From NCBI RefSeq assembly GCF_013359935.1, contig NZ_JABMCB010000169.1:62001-126000 (forward strand): a stretch of 64,000 bases of DNA, in the 5' to 3' direction. Position 1 is the first letter of the stretch, and each line of letters begins with the position of its first letter. Below are positions 38,606-45,288 of this stretch, one piece after another. Source of the DNA: Paenibacillus xylanilyticus (lineage in GTDB: Bacteria; Bacillota; Bacilli; Paenibacillales; Paenibacillaceae). A model generated the notes under the pieces. It was not told where the DNA came from. It saw only the letters and a program-made list of their open reading frames with translations, and ran no database searches. The position numbers were made by a program, and so were the translations under genes.

Positions 38606-38670
38606 GCGAAGGGGTCTCAAATCTTCGCCCCGGCTCGTTTGTTCTGCTAAACAAACGGGCTTTATTTTTT
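38606..38670 (+). ncRNA. Predicted small RNA 2, convergent with the Spo0E-like gene
   Basis: Extended -10 TGA-TATAAT (38591-38599), then a 65-nt stretch with hairpin GGGCGAAG (38604-38611) / CTTCGCCC (38623-38630) and terminator GCTCGTTTGT (38633-38642) / ACAAACGGGC (38651-38660) plus a T-run. The terminator abuts the stop codon of the minus-strand Spo0E-like gene. It is homologous in layout to the one at 36501, and the first bases after the -10 (GGAAGGG) match too. Confidence 0.55.
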
Positions 38671-38823
38671 TCTTTGATTTTGTCGATCATACTCATTTAG
38701 CACTTTGTCCAACTTTTGCGATTTCTCCACAACTTCCATCGCTGTTAAACCCATCCGTTCCGCTAAATGAATAAGTTCTTCTCGCAACTCTTCAATCTGA
38801 TTACGCAATGCCTCAGTACCCAT
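38662..38823 (-). CDS. Spo0E-like peptide, copy 2
   Basis: A 53-residue two-helix peptide: LRNQIEELREELIHLAERMG, then VVEKSQKLDKVLNEYDRQ. SQKLD is the Spo0E family core. Start ATG 38823 is fixed by AAGGAGGTGAT 8 nt upstream. It lies between giant hairpin H2 and ArdC, on their strand. Carriage of two Spo0E-like genes by a mobile element suggests that it delays host sporulation; this is inference. Confidence 0.8.
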   Translation of the reverse strand: MGTEALRNQIEELREELIHLAERMGLTAMEVVEKSQKLDKVLNEYDRQNQRKK

Positions 38824-38947
38824 GTCGATATCACCTCCTTCCAAAATCCATTAATTTGAGTTAACTTTTTTTTGCCCTAACCCTCATTCGGCACCGTTTG
38901 CTTGTCTAGCCCTAGCGGCGATGAGCGGAATCCTTTAGGGTTTGTGA

Positions 38948-39218
38948 GCAGTTTCCTGCTTGCTGACTTGCCTTACCTTATGAAGTTTTCAAAGAGTAAA
39001 ATCATTCGTATACCGTAGCCGTCGCAGATTTAAGATCATATAGGTTCTCACAGGGCAAGGTTGCCCGAAGGGACGATAAAATTATTTGAGTGATATTCTC
39101 AAATAATTTTTCGCCTTGTCCGGAGAGGTTCTGTATGATCCCATGCGACTAGATGGCTACGGTATGTGAATGATCTCTTTGAAAACGGAATATGGTAAGG
39201 CTGCACGCAGGATACTGC
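38948..39218. repeat. Giant inverted repeat H2 (potential long hairpin)
   Basis: Nested pairings from the outside in: GCAGTTTCCTGC (38948-38959) with GCAGGATACTGC (39207-39218); GCCTTACC with GGTAAGGC; TTTTCAAAGAG (38986-38996) with CTCTTTGAAAA (39175-39185); ATCATTC with GAATGAT; ATACCGTAGCC (39010-39020) with GGCTACGGTAT (39155-39165); GTCGCA with TGCGAC; GATCATA with TATGATC; GGGCAAGG with CCTTGTCC; AAAATTATTTGAG (39078-39090) with CTCAAATAATTTT (39098-39110). A CCC-GAA-GGG mini-hairpin sits before the apex. It lies upstream of Spo0E-like copy 2 and ArdC. Confidence 0.88.
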
Positions 39219-39454
39219 GAACGTGCCTTGTTTTTCTTCTTCGATTATGCAAACTAAGGTTTTACTTCAAAGGTCTACCCGGACGTTTTTTGGAACGATG
39301 AAGGAATAAAGCGAAGCGTAATGGAGTCATGGTTCCTTATTTGCTTCGTAGTACATGGTGGGTATTGTGAAGTGGAGTGAAACGGAGCGAAGCAATGCCT
39401 ATGATGTATGAGCACTGCCCCAATGTCTTTAGCTTCCCTGCTAGTTCCGTTAAG

Positions 39455-39499
39455 AATCCCAATGGACCCCGGACGACTTATCCGGGGTCGCTTGGGATT
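39455..39499. repeat. Nested inverted repeat, possible oriT or replication structure
   Basis: Outer arms AATCCCAA (39455-39462) / TTGGGATT (39492-39499); inner arms ACCCCGGA (39466-39473) / TCCGGGGT (39481-39488); loop CGACTTA. No T-run follows, so it is not a terminator. Such stems are typical of nick regions or single-strand structures of mobile elements. Confidence 0.5.
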
Positions 39500-39554
39500 T
39501 AGGGACGATGAACTGCGGGAATACAGCGCTTATTTTTATTTATATCGATTAACA

Positions 39555-39572
39555 TATACGTTTACGTCTACG
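39555..39572. repeat. Hexamer iterons, cluster I
   Basis: Three contiguous hexamers TATACG, TTTACG, TCTACG. The same unit recurs at 40177 (opposite orientation) and 58034. Confidence 0.65.
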
Positions 39573-39819
39573 TAATTATTTTTTTTTCTGTTACAGCTCA
39601 ATGTCCAATAGATTCATCAACTAATGGAACTCACCCTTCTCCAGGTAAGACGTGAAACTTAGGAGTCATTAGTTACATAATATTGTTCAACGATGTGAAA
39701 CAAAAAGAGGAACCCTTTTAGATAGTAACTGTAACTAAAAACATCCAATTTTCTGAATACAATACAGGGCTAAAACTCTCAATTTTGGGTACTATATTAT
39801 TAGAAGGGAGCGTGAAGGA

Positions 39820-40092
39820 ATGGCAGCAATCTTCACTATAGCCATTTTATCTTTTGTGGCGTGGCTTCATGCGGTATTCCTGCGAATTAGTACGAATCGA
39901 GAAGCATACAACAAATATGTTTTCGTTACGGCAATACTTATGTATTTTTCCTGCAATTATATCCAAGCACAAACTTTCCAGCATAAGACAATATTCAATT
40001 TAATCTTTATCGCGTACTCTTTAGTATCAATCCCAATCCATATATGGCTCATATCAGCACGAACGAAATCGAGACAAAACACTACACACTAA
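39820..40092 (+). CDS. Small membrane protein
   Basis: A 90-residue hydrophobic protein with about three helices (AAIFTIAILSFVAWLHAVFL at the start, IFNLIFIAYSLVSIPIHIWL near the end). Start ATG 39820 follows GAAGGGAGCGTGAAGGA. It lies between two clusters of hexamer iterons, which may control it. I do not recognise the family. Confidence 0.6.
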   Translation: MAAIFTIAILSFVAWLHAVFLRISTNREAYNKYVFVTAILMYFSCNYIQAQTFQHKTIFNLIFIAYSLVSIPIHIWLISARTKSRQNTTH

Positions 40093-40176
40093 TTGTGATG
40101 AAACAGAAAACCTATGCTTCAAGTGTAGCAAAACAACCATATAAGTACATTCTTTTACCATTTACAATTAAGTACA

Positions 40177-40206
40177 CGTAAATGTAAATGTAAACGTAAA
40201 TGTAAG
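40177..40206. repeat. Hexamer iterons, cluster II
   Basis: Five contiguous hexamers CGTAAA, TGTAAA, TGTAAA, CGTAAA, TGTAAG, the reverse complement of the TTTACR unit of clusters I and III. They lie 85 bp past the membrane protein gene. Confidence 0.75.
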
Positions 40207-40379
40207 TTTGCTTAAAGGGCCATTTGCATTTTGCAGTGGCCTTTTTTTGCTATTTATAACAAAACTGAATAAAACAACAAACATACTGCTCGTTAGAAGC
40301 AGTATGTTGAGTCCGACAAGCATTAGGTGTCATCGCGTGATCCTCGCAGACTGAGAGGGAGGATTTCACTGAACCATCA

Positions 40380-40953
40380 TCGACTTGCAGGGATTTACCG
40401 TCTACTCTCCATATTAGCCCCTCTGTTTATGTGCGTGGATATTATGATCGTGAGGATCATGCCATCCGGATCAATCCTGCTATTGAAAATTCGACAATGA
40501 AGTTCAAAACATTATTCCAAGAGTATGTCCATTCGCTGCTCCACCGCATGGACAGTCCTTTGAAGGACTTGCCACGAGAGCATAAGGAAGCCCAGGCTGA
40601 AGCCACGGCCTTTATGGTCACAAAGTATTACGGGGTGGATACGGAAGCCTACAGCGCCGGTTATATTACGACCTGGTCAAAAGATATTCAATTGGCCAAA
40701 TAAGCCCTGGGTGAGATCCAAAAAAAACGCTAATCATATTATTCGTGAGATAGATCATCAATTGAATAGGGAACGCATACAGGAAGCAACAAAAACGCAG
40801 TCATTGAATAAAGAAGGCGAACGTTCTATATTGGCAGTTGCTAAAGAAGTGGCTGCAGCTTCGGCTGATCGAGACGAACAACCCAAGGTACAAGAGAAGT
40901 CTAATGTTATTGATGTACCAAAATCAAAATCAACGCCTGAATTAGAGCGTTAA
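40380..40953 (+). pseudogene. Decayed ArdC/LtrC-type antirestriction or conjugation gene
   Basis: The plus strand encodes SPSVYVRGYYDREDHAIRIN and FKTLFQEYVHSLLHRMDSPL (a degenerate HExxH-type site, here QEYVH). Then TAFMVTKYYGVDTEAYSAGY leads to a TAA where glutamine is expected. A run of eight A bases then shifts the frame, and the sequence continues as NHIIREIDHQLNRERIQE. The N-terminal part is missing. The layout matches the C-terminal half of large ArdC/LtrC-like proteins. No product of full function is likely. Confidence 0.75.
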
Positions 40954-40965
40954 ATAGGCTGACTA

Positions 40966-40974
40966 TGGTATAAT
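40966..40974 (+). promoter_or_regulatory. Extended -10 promoter of the small toxin mRNA
   Basis: TGG-TATAAT directly upstream of the 42-codon toxin frame; predicted start near 40981. The leader can pair GCACGGCG with CGCCGTGT around the GTG start, hiding it. Confidence 0.65.
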
Positions 40975-41039
40975 AAAGAAGACAAAGTAACCGGTGGGAT
41001 TATCGGCACGGCGAAGCTTACCCGAGAGGGGGTGACGCC

Positions 41040-41168
41040 GTGTCACTTCTTGAAGTCGTGCAGCATTTTCTTGAAATTAGCGATAAGCTAGTTAGTATTG
41101 CAGTGGGGTTAATAGCCTTATGTAGTGCGTGGAAAGCAGCGCGGAACAAGAAAAACCACCGGGATTAG
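41040..41168 (+). CDS. Holin-like small membrane toxin (type I TA candidate)
   Basis: A 42-residue peptide read from GTG 41040 with GAGGGGGTGA 4 nt upstream. It has a short amphipathic start (SLLEVVQHFLEISDKLVSI), one membrane helix (VGLIALCSAWKAA) and a basic tail RNKKNHRD. This is the layout of the TxpA/Fst/holin-like type I toxins of Firmicutes. The stop codon lies inside its terminator. A strong extended -10 element faces it from the other side, so an antisense antitoxin RNA is predicted. Too short for ordinary gene calls; function is inferred. Confidence 0.65.
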   Translation: MSLLEVVQHFLEISDKLVSIAVGLIALCSAWKAARNKKNHRD

Positions 41169-41204
41169 GTTGGTCGCCTTGCAATCCGGTGGTTTTTCAT
41201 TCGT
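41150..41204 (+). terminator. Terminator overlapping the toxin stop codon
   Basis: Perfect stem GAAAAACCACCGG (41150-41162) / CCGGTGGTTTTTC (41186-41198) with T-run on the plus strand and A-run mirrored, so it can end both the toxin mRNA and a convergent RNA. Confidence 0.9.
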
Positions 41205-41297
41205 TTGATTGAAATTCGCCGTGGTCGCCCACCGGCCTTTGTTAGACAAGTCACGATGTTACAGCATCGTGGCTTTTGTTTATTTTACACTTGTTAT
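41199..41297 (-). ncRNA. Predicted antisense antitoxin RNA
   Basis: Minus-strand extended -10 TGG-TATAAT (41312-41304) gives a start near 41297 and transcription toward the toxin gene. It would overlap the toxin 3' end if it runs to the shared terminator at 41150-41198. A separate plus-strand hairpin CACGATG / CATCGTG with T-rich tail is at 41247-41275. Extent is not determined. Confidence 0.45.
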
Positions 41298-41423
41298 ACT
41301 TTTATTATACCACAGTAGGAGCATTTAGGAACATCCAGGTAGCACTACAATTTCATGAGTTGCCAATTTCCCAATTTCTTGCAGACAGACAATAATTGAC
41401 GAATAATACAAAGGTTCGTTGTA

Positions 41424-42105
41424 TTATTTAAACAAGTTGAATAAATTGGACAACCCATGCCAGCTTGTAGCAACTATCTGCCACATTGTTGGGAAGAAGT
41501 TGAATATACTATGAATTGGATGAAAAAGAAGACCGAATATGCCGCCAATGAACAGCATAATGAATGCCAATCCCAATCCAACAACTGTATGTAGAATGTC
41601 CCAAATGACATAAGTCAGTACCACAAACTTCCCATGCAATTGGTCTAGCTTACTTCCACTCATAAATACGTCATCTAGAGTAAAGTCTAACTTTAAATTA
41701 TGTACTAGTTTTGAAGGTGTATTAATCATATAAGAATAGTTATAAAGAATATTGGTTGAGAAATCGAGTGTGGTCGGAACAAAATTACCCGATGCGTACT
41801 TCAGATGATAACGTAGATCATTTTCTCCAAATGCTGTAGCTAATGCTCTCTTTTCTATTGCTTCTGATTTTTTAAGCGACGGATGTATAGTTTCAATTAA
41901 TGCAACAACGTTTGCGCCACTAGTACTTACATCACTTTCTGTGAGGCTTAATAATTGGTCAGAAGTGGTATTCAGACCATCATGCCAAAACAACTTTTAT
42001 GTTGTATACATCTTTGTAATCACTGGCTACTGCTTGCCATCCGAATAAAACCACGATGGCAATAATCCAGAATCCCCAAAATGTTCTACTCAATGTTTCA
42101 CTCAT
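41424..42105 (-). pseudogene. Membrane protein gene with one frameshift
   Basis: ATG 42105 opens a frame with a membrane helix (TFWGFWIIAIVVLFGWQAVA, then SDYKDVYNI) that stops near 41980. A second frame, offset by one base, continues from LFWHDGLNTTSDQLLSLTES to 41424 and ends with two membrane helices (VVGLGLAFIMLFIGGIFGLL). The join lies near 41995-42010 and needs a single-base change. Joined, it would be about 225 residues with helices at both ends. Family not recognised. It could also be a sequencing error. Confidence 0.55.
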
Positions 42106-42417
42106 TACCTTAAAACCCCTCACCACATATGATCATATTGACTTACGTTAATATGTCAGTTTAGTGTATATTTCTGTGGAATAAAAGTCCAGAATGTTAC
42201 TTCCATATGTATACTGGAGCCAGCTTGAATACTTGTTCTCTATCCGCGCTCCAGATCCGATACGTGTTGCTTAATGCTCTTCTTCTTTAATTTGCTACTT
42301 CGGCGTACAGACTGTTTATTTTTATATAGAAGTAGTTCTATAATACTGGTATAATATAACTACTGATTCTAGATGTAGTTCCAGAGACATGAAATATTTA
42401 ACGGAGGATTTTTAGCT
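42106..42417. other. Promoter region of the small membrane protein gene
   Basis: TATAAT-like elements occur near 42338-42358 with TAGTTC repeats on either side (42327 and 42374). No other feature is seen. Confidence 0.35.
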
Positions 42418-42663
42418 ATGGATGGAGTAAGCATTGTTATCGGCCTTGTACTTGGTCTCATTGTGTTTGTCATTTTAAATAGGTTTATAAACATTACCTA
42501 TTACGGATTTAAGGCGATAGGTGCTACGTTTATTGGATGTATGTTGGTAGGCATGGTCGCCCTCGCATTCGTAGTTACATATTGGTATTGGTTCCTTGTA
42601 GGTGGTGCTATAATTAGTGGACTTGTTTACTTAGGAAAACGAAATAAGAGGCAACCAGAATAA
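42418..42663 (+). CDS. Small hydrophobic membrane protein
   Basis: An 81-residue protein that is nearly all membrane: VIGLVLGLIVFVILNRFINI, then FIGCMLVGMVALAFVVTYWY and a third helix, ending in the basic tail KRNKRQPE. Start ATG 42418 has GGAGGATTTTTAGCT upstream, and a terminator follows. Unrecognised. Confidence 0.65.
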   Translation: MDGVSIVIGLVLGLIVFVILNRFINITYYGFKAIGATFIGCMLVGMVALAFVVTYWYWFLVGGAIISGLVYLGKRNKRQPE

Positions 42664-42681
42664 TACATACTAGGCGCGTGT

Positions 42682-42722
42682 AAGCCCACTCTGAATAAAG
42701 ATTGGGCTTTTAATTACGATTC
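42682..42722 (+). terminator. Terminator of the 42418 gene
   Basis: AAGCCCA / TGGGCTT stem with a 24-nt loop and T-run, 20 bp past the stop codon. Confidence 0.7.
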
Positions 42723-42902
42723 ATCACATAAGAAAAAATAAAACGTCCTTTAAACAGGCGTTCTTATACTTCGTCCCTGATTTTTTGAACAAACAGTATA
42801 TTTCGTATTTAAAATCTGGGATGATAGTGTTACACCTCCGAAACCTTTGGCGATGATTCACATTAATAACATGACCCGATTATACAAACTGAAATTGCAT
42901 GG

Positions 42903-43277
42903 ATGGACTTTTCTTTAGAAAATCAATTCTATCAAGACTTACTGAATAAAGAGTATAGCTACATAGATAAACATAAAGAGGCGATCAGGGAACAAGTCAA
43001 AGACTTGTATGAGGCGGTAGTGAAAGGACAACAATTTTATAAATCTTTGTCTAATGATTTTTTGTTGTTAGAAAAGAATACGTTAATTTTGGTAAACAGC
43101 CAGCTACGCCTTAGTACATATGTACTAAACCCCATATTTTTTGTGAAAATACATGTCCAACCTTTTCAGCAACGGGATCGGGTAGCAATTTGGAGCAATA
43201 CGGTAAAAATACGAAAACGGCCCTTTCGCCGATCGATGCGAACAGAGCCGTTTCTTTTGAATGTTCTACGGAGGTAA
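42903..43277 (+). CDS. Doubtful open frame, N-terminal part protein-like
   Basis: About 65 residues look real (DFSLENQFYQDLLNKEYSYI, DKHKEAIREQVKDLYEAVVK), but there is no ribosome site and the frame runs through a terminator at 43214. It is probably a truncated or shifted remnant of a gene related to its surroundings. Unrecognised. Confidence 0.3.
   Translation: MDFSLENQFYQDLLNKEYSYIDKHKEAIREQVKDLYEAVVKGQQFYKSLSNDFLLLEKNTLILVNSQLRLSTYVLNPIFFVKIHVQPFQQRDRVAIWSNTVKIRKRPFRRSMRTEPFLLNVLRR
43214..43258 (+). terminator. Terminator sharing sequence with the one at 44216
   Basis: AAACGGC / GCCGTTT stem followed by TCTTTT. The right side GATGCGAACAGAGCCGTTT is identical to that of the lipoprotein terminator at 44216. 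Confidence 0.65.
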
Positions 43278-43449
43278 ATTTGCCGCTGATCGTCGTATTT
43301 GGATCAATTTGAGCATTGCTTTTGGTTTTTTGGTTATGATGCCTCCTAATGTCATGTTTGGTTATTTGTTATGACGAATAGTTAAGAAATTTCTTGGAAT
43401 ATGTCGAATCGTTTTATTAAAATAACTAACAGAGAGGGAACAAAAGAAG

Positions 43450-44205
43450 ATGAAACTTTTCCAATTTATGCTTTTATCCGTAATTCTTACTTTATCTCTT
43501 ACAGCTTGCGAAACAACTACAGAAGAAGCTACTGTAGCTTCTACAGAAGACGCTACTGTAGAAGCTACAGAAGACACTACTGTAGAAGCTACAGAAGAAG
43601 CTACTGTAGAAGCTACAGAAGAAGCTACTGTAGAAGCTATAGAAGAAGCTACTGTAGAAGCTACAGAAGAAGCTACTGTAGAAGCTATAGAAGAAGCTAC
43701 TGTAGAAGCTATAGAAGAAGCTACTGTAGAAGCTATAGAAGAAGCTACTGTAGAAGCTACAGAAGATACACCAAGTACAAATGCTATCGTAAAATCGAGC
43801 TTATTAGAAGCAATAGAAAAGGAACAATATGGATTTCCCGAAGAAGTAACCAACAAAGATATTGAAACAGTATTGAATGTTGACGGAACATTAGAAATTT
43901 GGGTGCATAACTCCTTTATTATCAACCACAATGCTAAAGACACTGTTCAATTTCATGACATTGCCATGTATACGTTTATCTACAGCTCTCAAAAAATATT
44001 TGGTACAGAAGCTTATCAAAATGTATCCAACATACGTCTTATTCTATGGAACGGCGTAACTGATAATAAGCAAGAGGACTTTCGTGTCGCTATTGATAGA
44101 GAATCTTTTGATAACATCAATTGGGAAAGGGTTCTTGAACAGATAACAAGTAAATATGATACATACTTGTTTACAGAATGGTACTGGAATGTAATTGAGA
44201 TGTAG
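43450..44205 (+). CDS. Lipoprotein with ten 8-residue EEATVEAT repeats
   Basis: A 251-residue secreted lipoprotein. Signal peptide LLSVILTLSLTAC has a lipobox with Cys20. Residues 25-104 are ten units of EEATVEAT or EEATVEAI (first three variant), an acidic extended spacer. The C-terminal domain of about 140 residues (SSLLEAIEKEQYGFPEEVTN, IRLILWNGVTDNKQEDFRVA, YLFTEWYWNVIEM) is globular and unrecognised. The repeat DNA (24-bp unit) also keeps open frames on other strands. The spacer probably holds the domain away from the membrane, and copy number can change by slippage. It has its own terminator. Confidence 0.85.
   Translation: MKLFQFMLLSVILTLSLTACETTTEEATVASTEDATVEATEDTTVEATEEATVEATEEATVEAIEEATVEATEEATVEAIEEATVEAIEEATVEAIEEATVEATEDTPSTNAIVKSSLLEAIEKEQYGFPEEVTNKDIETVLNVDGTLEIWVHNSFIINHNAKDTVQFHDIAMYTFIYSSQKIFGTEAYQNVSNIRLILWNGVTDNKQEDFRVAIDRESFDNINWERVLEQITSKYDTYLFTEWYWNVIEM
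43522..43761 (+). repeat. Ten tandem 24-bp repeats in the lipoprotein gene
   Basis: Units of the type GAAGCTACTGTAGAAGCTAC plus AGAA, near-identical from unit 4 to unit 10. They vary only at the ACA/ATA codon (Thr/Ile). Perfect in-frame length keeps the gene open after gain or loss of units. Confidence 0.9.
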
Positions 44206-44215
44206 AAAAACGGAC

Positions 44216-44258
44216 AAAACGGCTCTCGCACAATTGATGCGAACAGAGCCGTTTTTTT
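44216..44258 (+). terminator. Terminator of the lipoprotein gene
   Basis: AAAACGGCTCT (44216-44226) / AGAGCCGTTTT (44245-44255) with an inner CGCA/TGCG stem and seven T bases. Confidence 0.92.
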
Positions 44259-44345
44259 GCTATTGTTCCACGATATCAAATCAGAGATTATGATCGAATT
44301 CGAGCAAATATGGAGCGTGACCTTTTGAAGTTATGACCAGCCTTT

Positions 44346-44669
44346 TCAAATTTCGCATGCTGTTTGAAATACTTGAAAATTTGCAGTCTCCCAGGCGGCG
44401 ATTCCGTCTGCAAGTTTAAATGCATGACTACCTCCACCAAATAAATGTAACGCCAGATCTATTAATAAACGAATGCTTGTCGAAAAGTCCTCTTGCTCCA
44501 TCCAGTCGTCGAAAATGTCATTCCAATTTTATCGTGTAGCCTTTTCAAAAATCTCAGAGTGTGCAATCACGTAGCACACTACTTTGTATTCATTGTCATT
44601 CTTCGAAAGCGGAAACCGCTCTACCATTTTTGCGAAATTAGCTTCATGCTTATCGTCATAAAAATACAT
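44346..44669 (-). pseudogene. DUF6075-like small protein gene with one in-frame stop
   Basis: From ATG 44669 (GGGGAGG upstream) the frame reads YFYDDKHEANFAKMVERFPL, YKVVCYVIAHSEIFEKATR, then TAA. It continues in the same frame as NWNDIFDDWMEQEDFSTSIR, LLIDLALHLFGGG to a TGA at 44346. The two parts together (107 codons) match the size and pattern I remember for DUF6075 proteins of mobile elements. A single nonsense change inactivates it. Both halves are too short for standard gene calls. Confidence 0.65.
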
Positions 44670-45035
44670 CTAAGGTCATCCTCCCCTGAATTGTTGTTTT
44701 TAGAATGATAGACGATTTTCTGGTTGAAGATTCGTTTCCATAACGATTTCGATTCAGCTTTTTTGTTTGTTGCAATTTGTTTTTTTGATTCGCTGATGAC
44801 ATGTAACGTTTCAGTGACTACTCGATCTCGTTCCTCGATCTGATCCTGGAGCTGACGATGCATGGTTTGATTATCTTCCTGCATTTGTAGCATGGTTGTC
44901 TTTAGTTCTACGATCTGCTCGCTCTGTTGTTGCTGTATAGCCGAGGGCATCTTCTCTAAACGCTTTAAATAGCAACGTCAGAGCTTCTACGTCGCACCTG
45001 GTTGCAACGACTGGAAGATGCGGCATTAGTTCCTC
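44621..45035 (-). pseudogene. MerR/DUF3967-like phage-type regulator remnant, frameshifted
   Basis: The intact part (44621-44950) is a coiled coil: IQQQQSEQIVELKTTMLQMQ, QLQDQIEERDRVVTETLHVI, SESKKQIATNKKAESKSLWK. It resembles the C-terminal half of MerR-like phage and transposon proteins. In the adjacent frame the upstream sequence reads EALTLLFKAFREDAL, so a one-base shift near 44950 separates it from its N-terminal part. The helix-turn-helix itself is not found upstream. Its 3' end overlaps the DUF6075-like pseudogene. Confidence 0.45.
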
Positions 45036-45179
45036 ATCCTTGTTCTCAGCATCGTTGACATTGCTTGGAAACTGTGTTCATAGGGAGAAGAGTGATCCTG
45101 TCCTTTAGCTAATGAGCTATCATGAGTAATGATTTATTCTTTGAATATTTTTCTGTTTTCTACCGTCTGTAAAGGTATA
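45036..45179. other. Intergenic remnant
   Basis: No gene or motif recognised between the frameshifted regulator and the WG-repeat gene terminator. Confidence 0.3.
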
Positions 45180-45213
45180 CAAAAAAGGATCGTCAGCATT
45201 TCTGCAACGATCC
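45180..45213 (-). terminator. Terminator of the WG-repeat gene
   Basis: GGATCGT (45187-45193) / ACGATCC (45207-45213) with a T-run on the minus strand, 75 bp past the stop. Confidence 0.75.
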
Positions 45214-45288
45214 CATCAGCTTTTTAGTATTTCATACAGAAATAATTTTGCAGCTTTTAGTTCTAGCTTTGCTCACTCGGAAGGAACA

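Larger units (their letters stand above)
39219..39819. other. Structured intergenic region
   Basis: No gene recognised. It contains the nested inverted repeat at 39455, hexamer iterons at 39555 and repeated GCGAAGC-type sequence near 39310-39410. The composition is locally GC-rich, unlike the flanks. Confidence 0.4.

Noticed and set aside
43522..43761. Tandem 24-bp repeats as a CRISPR array
   Set aside because: There are no spacers; the units are contiguous and coding.
43362..43943. Long open frames on both strands across the lipoprotein repeat (for example a 193-codon minus-strand frame rich in Ala/Ser/Val/Thr)
   Set aside because: They are by-products of the 24-bp repeat, which is open in several frames. 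They lack ribosome sites; the plus-strand lipoprotein has a signal peptide, lipobox and terminator.
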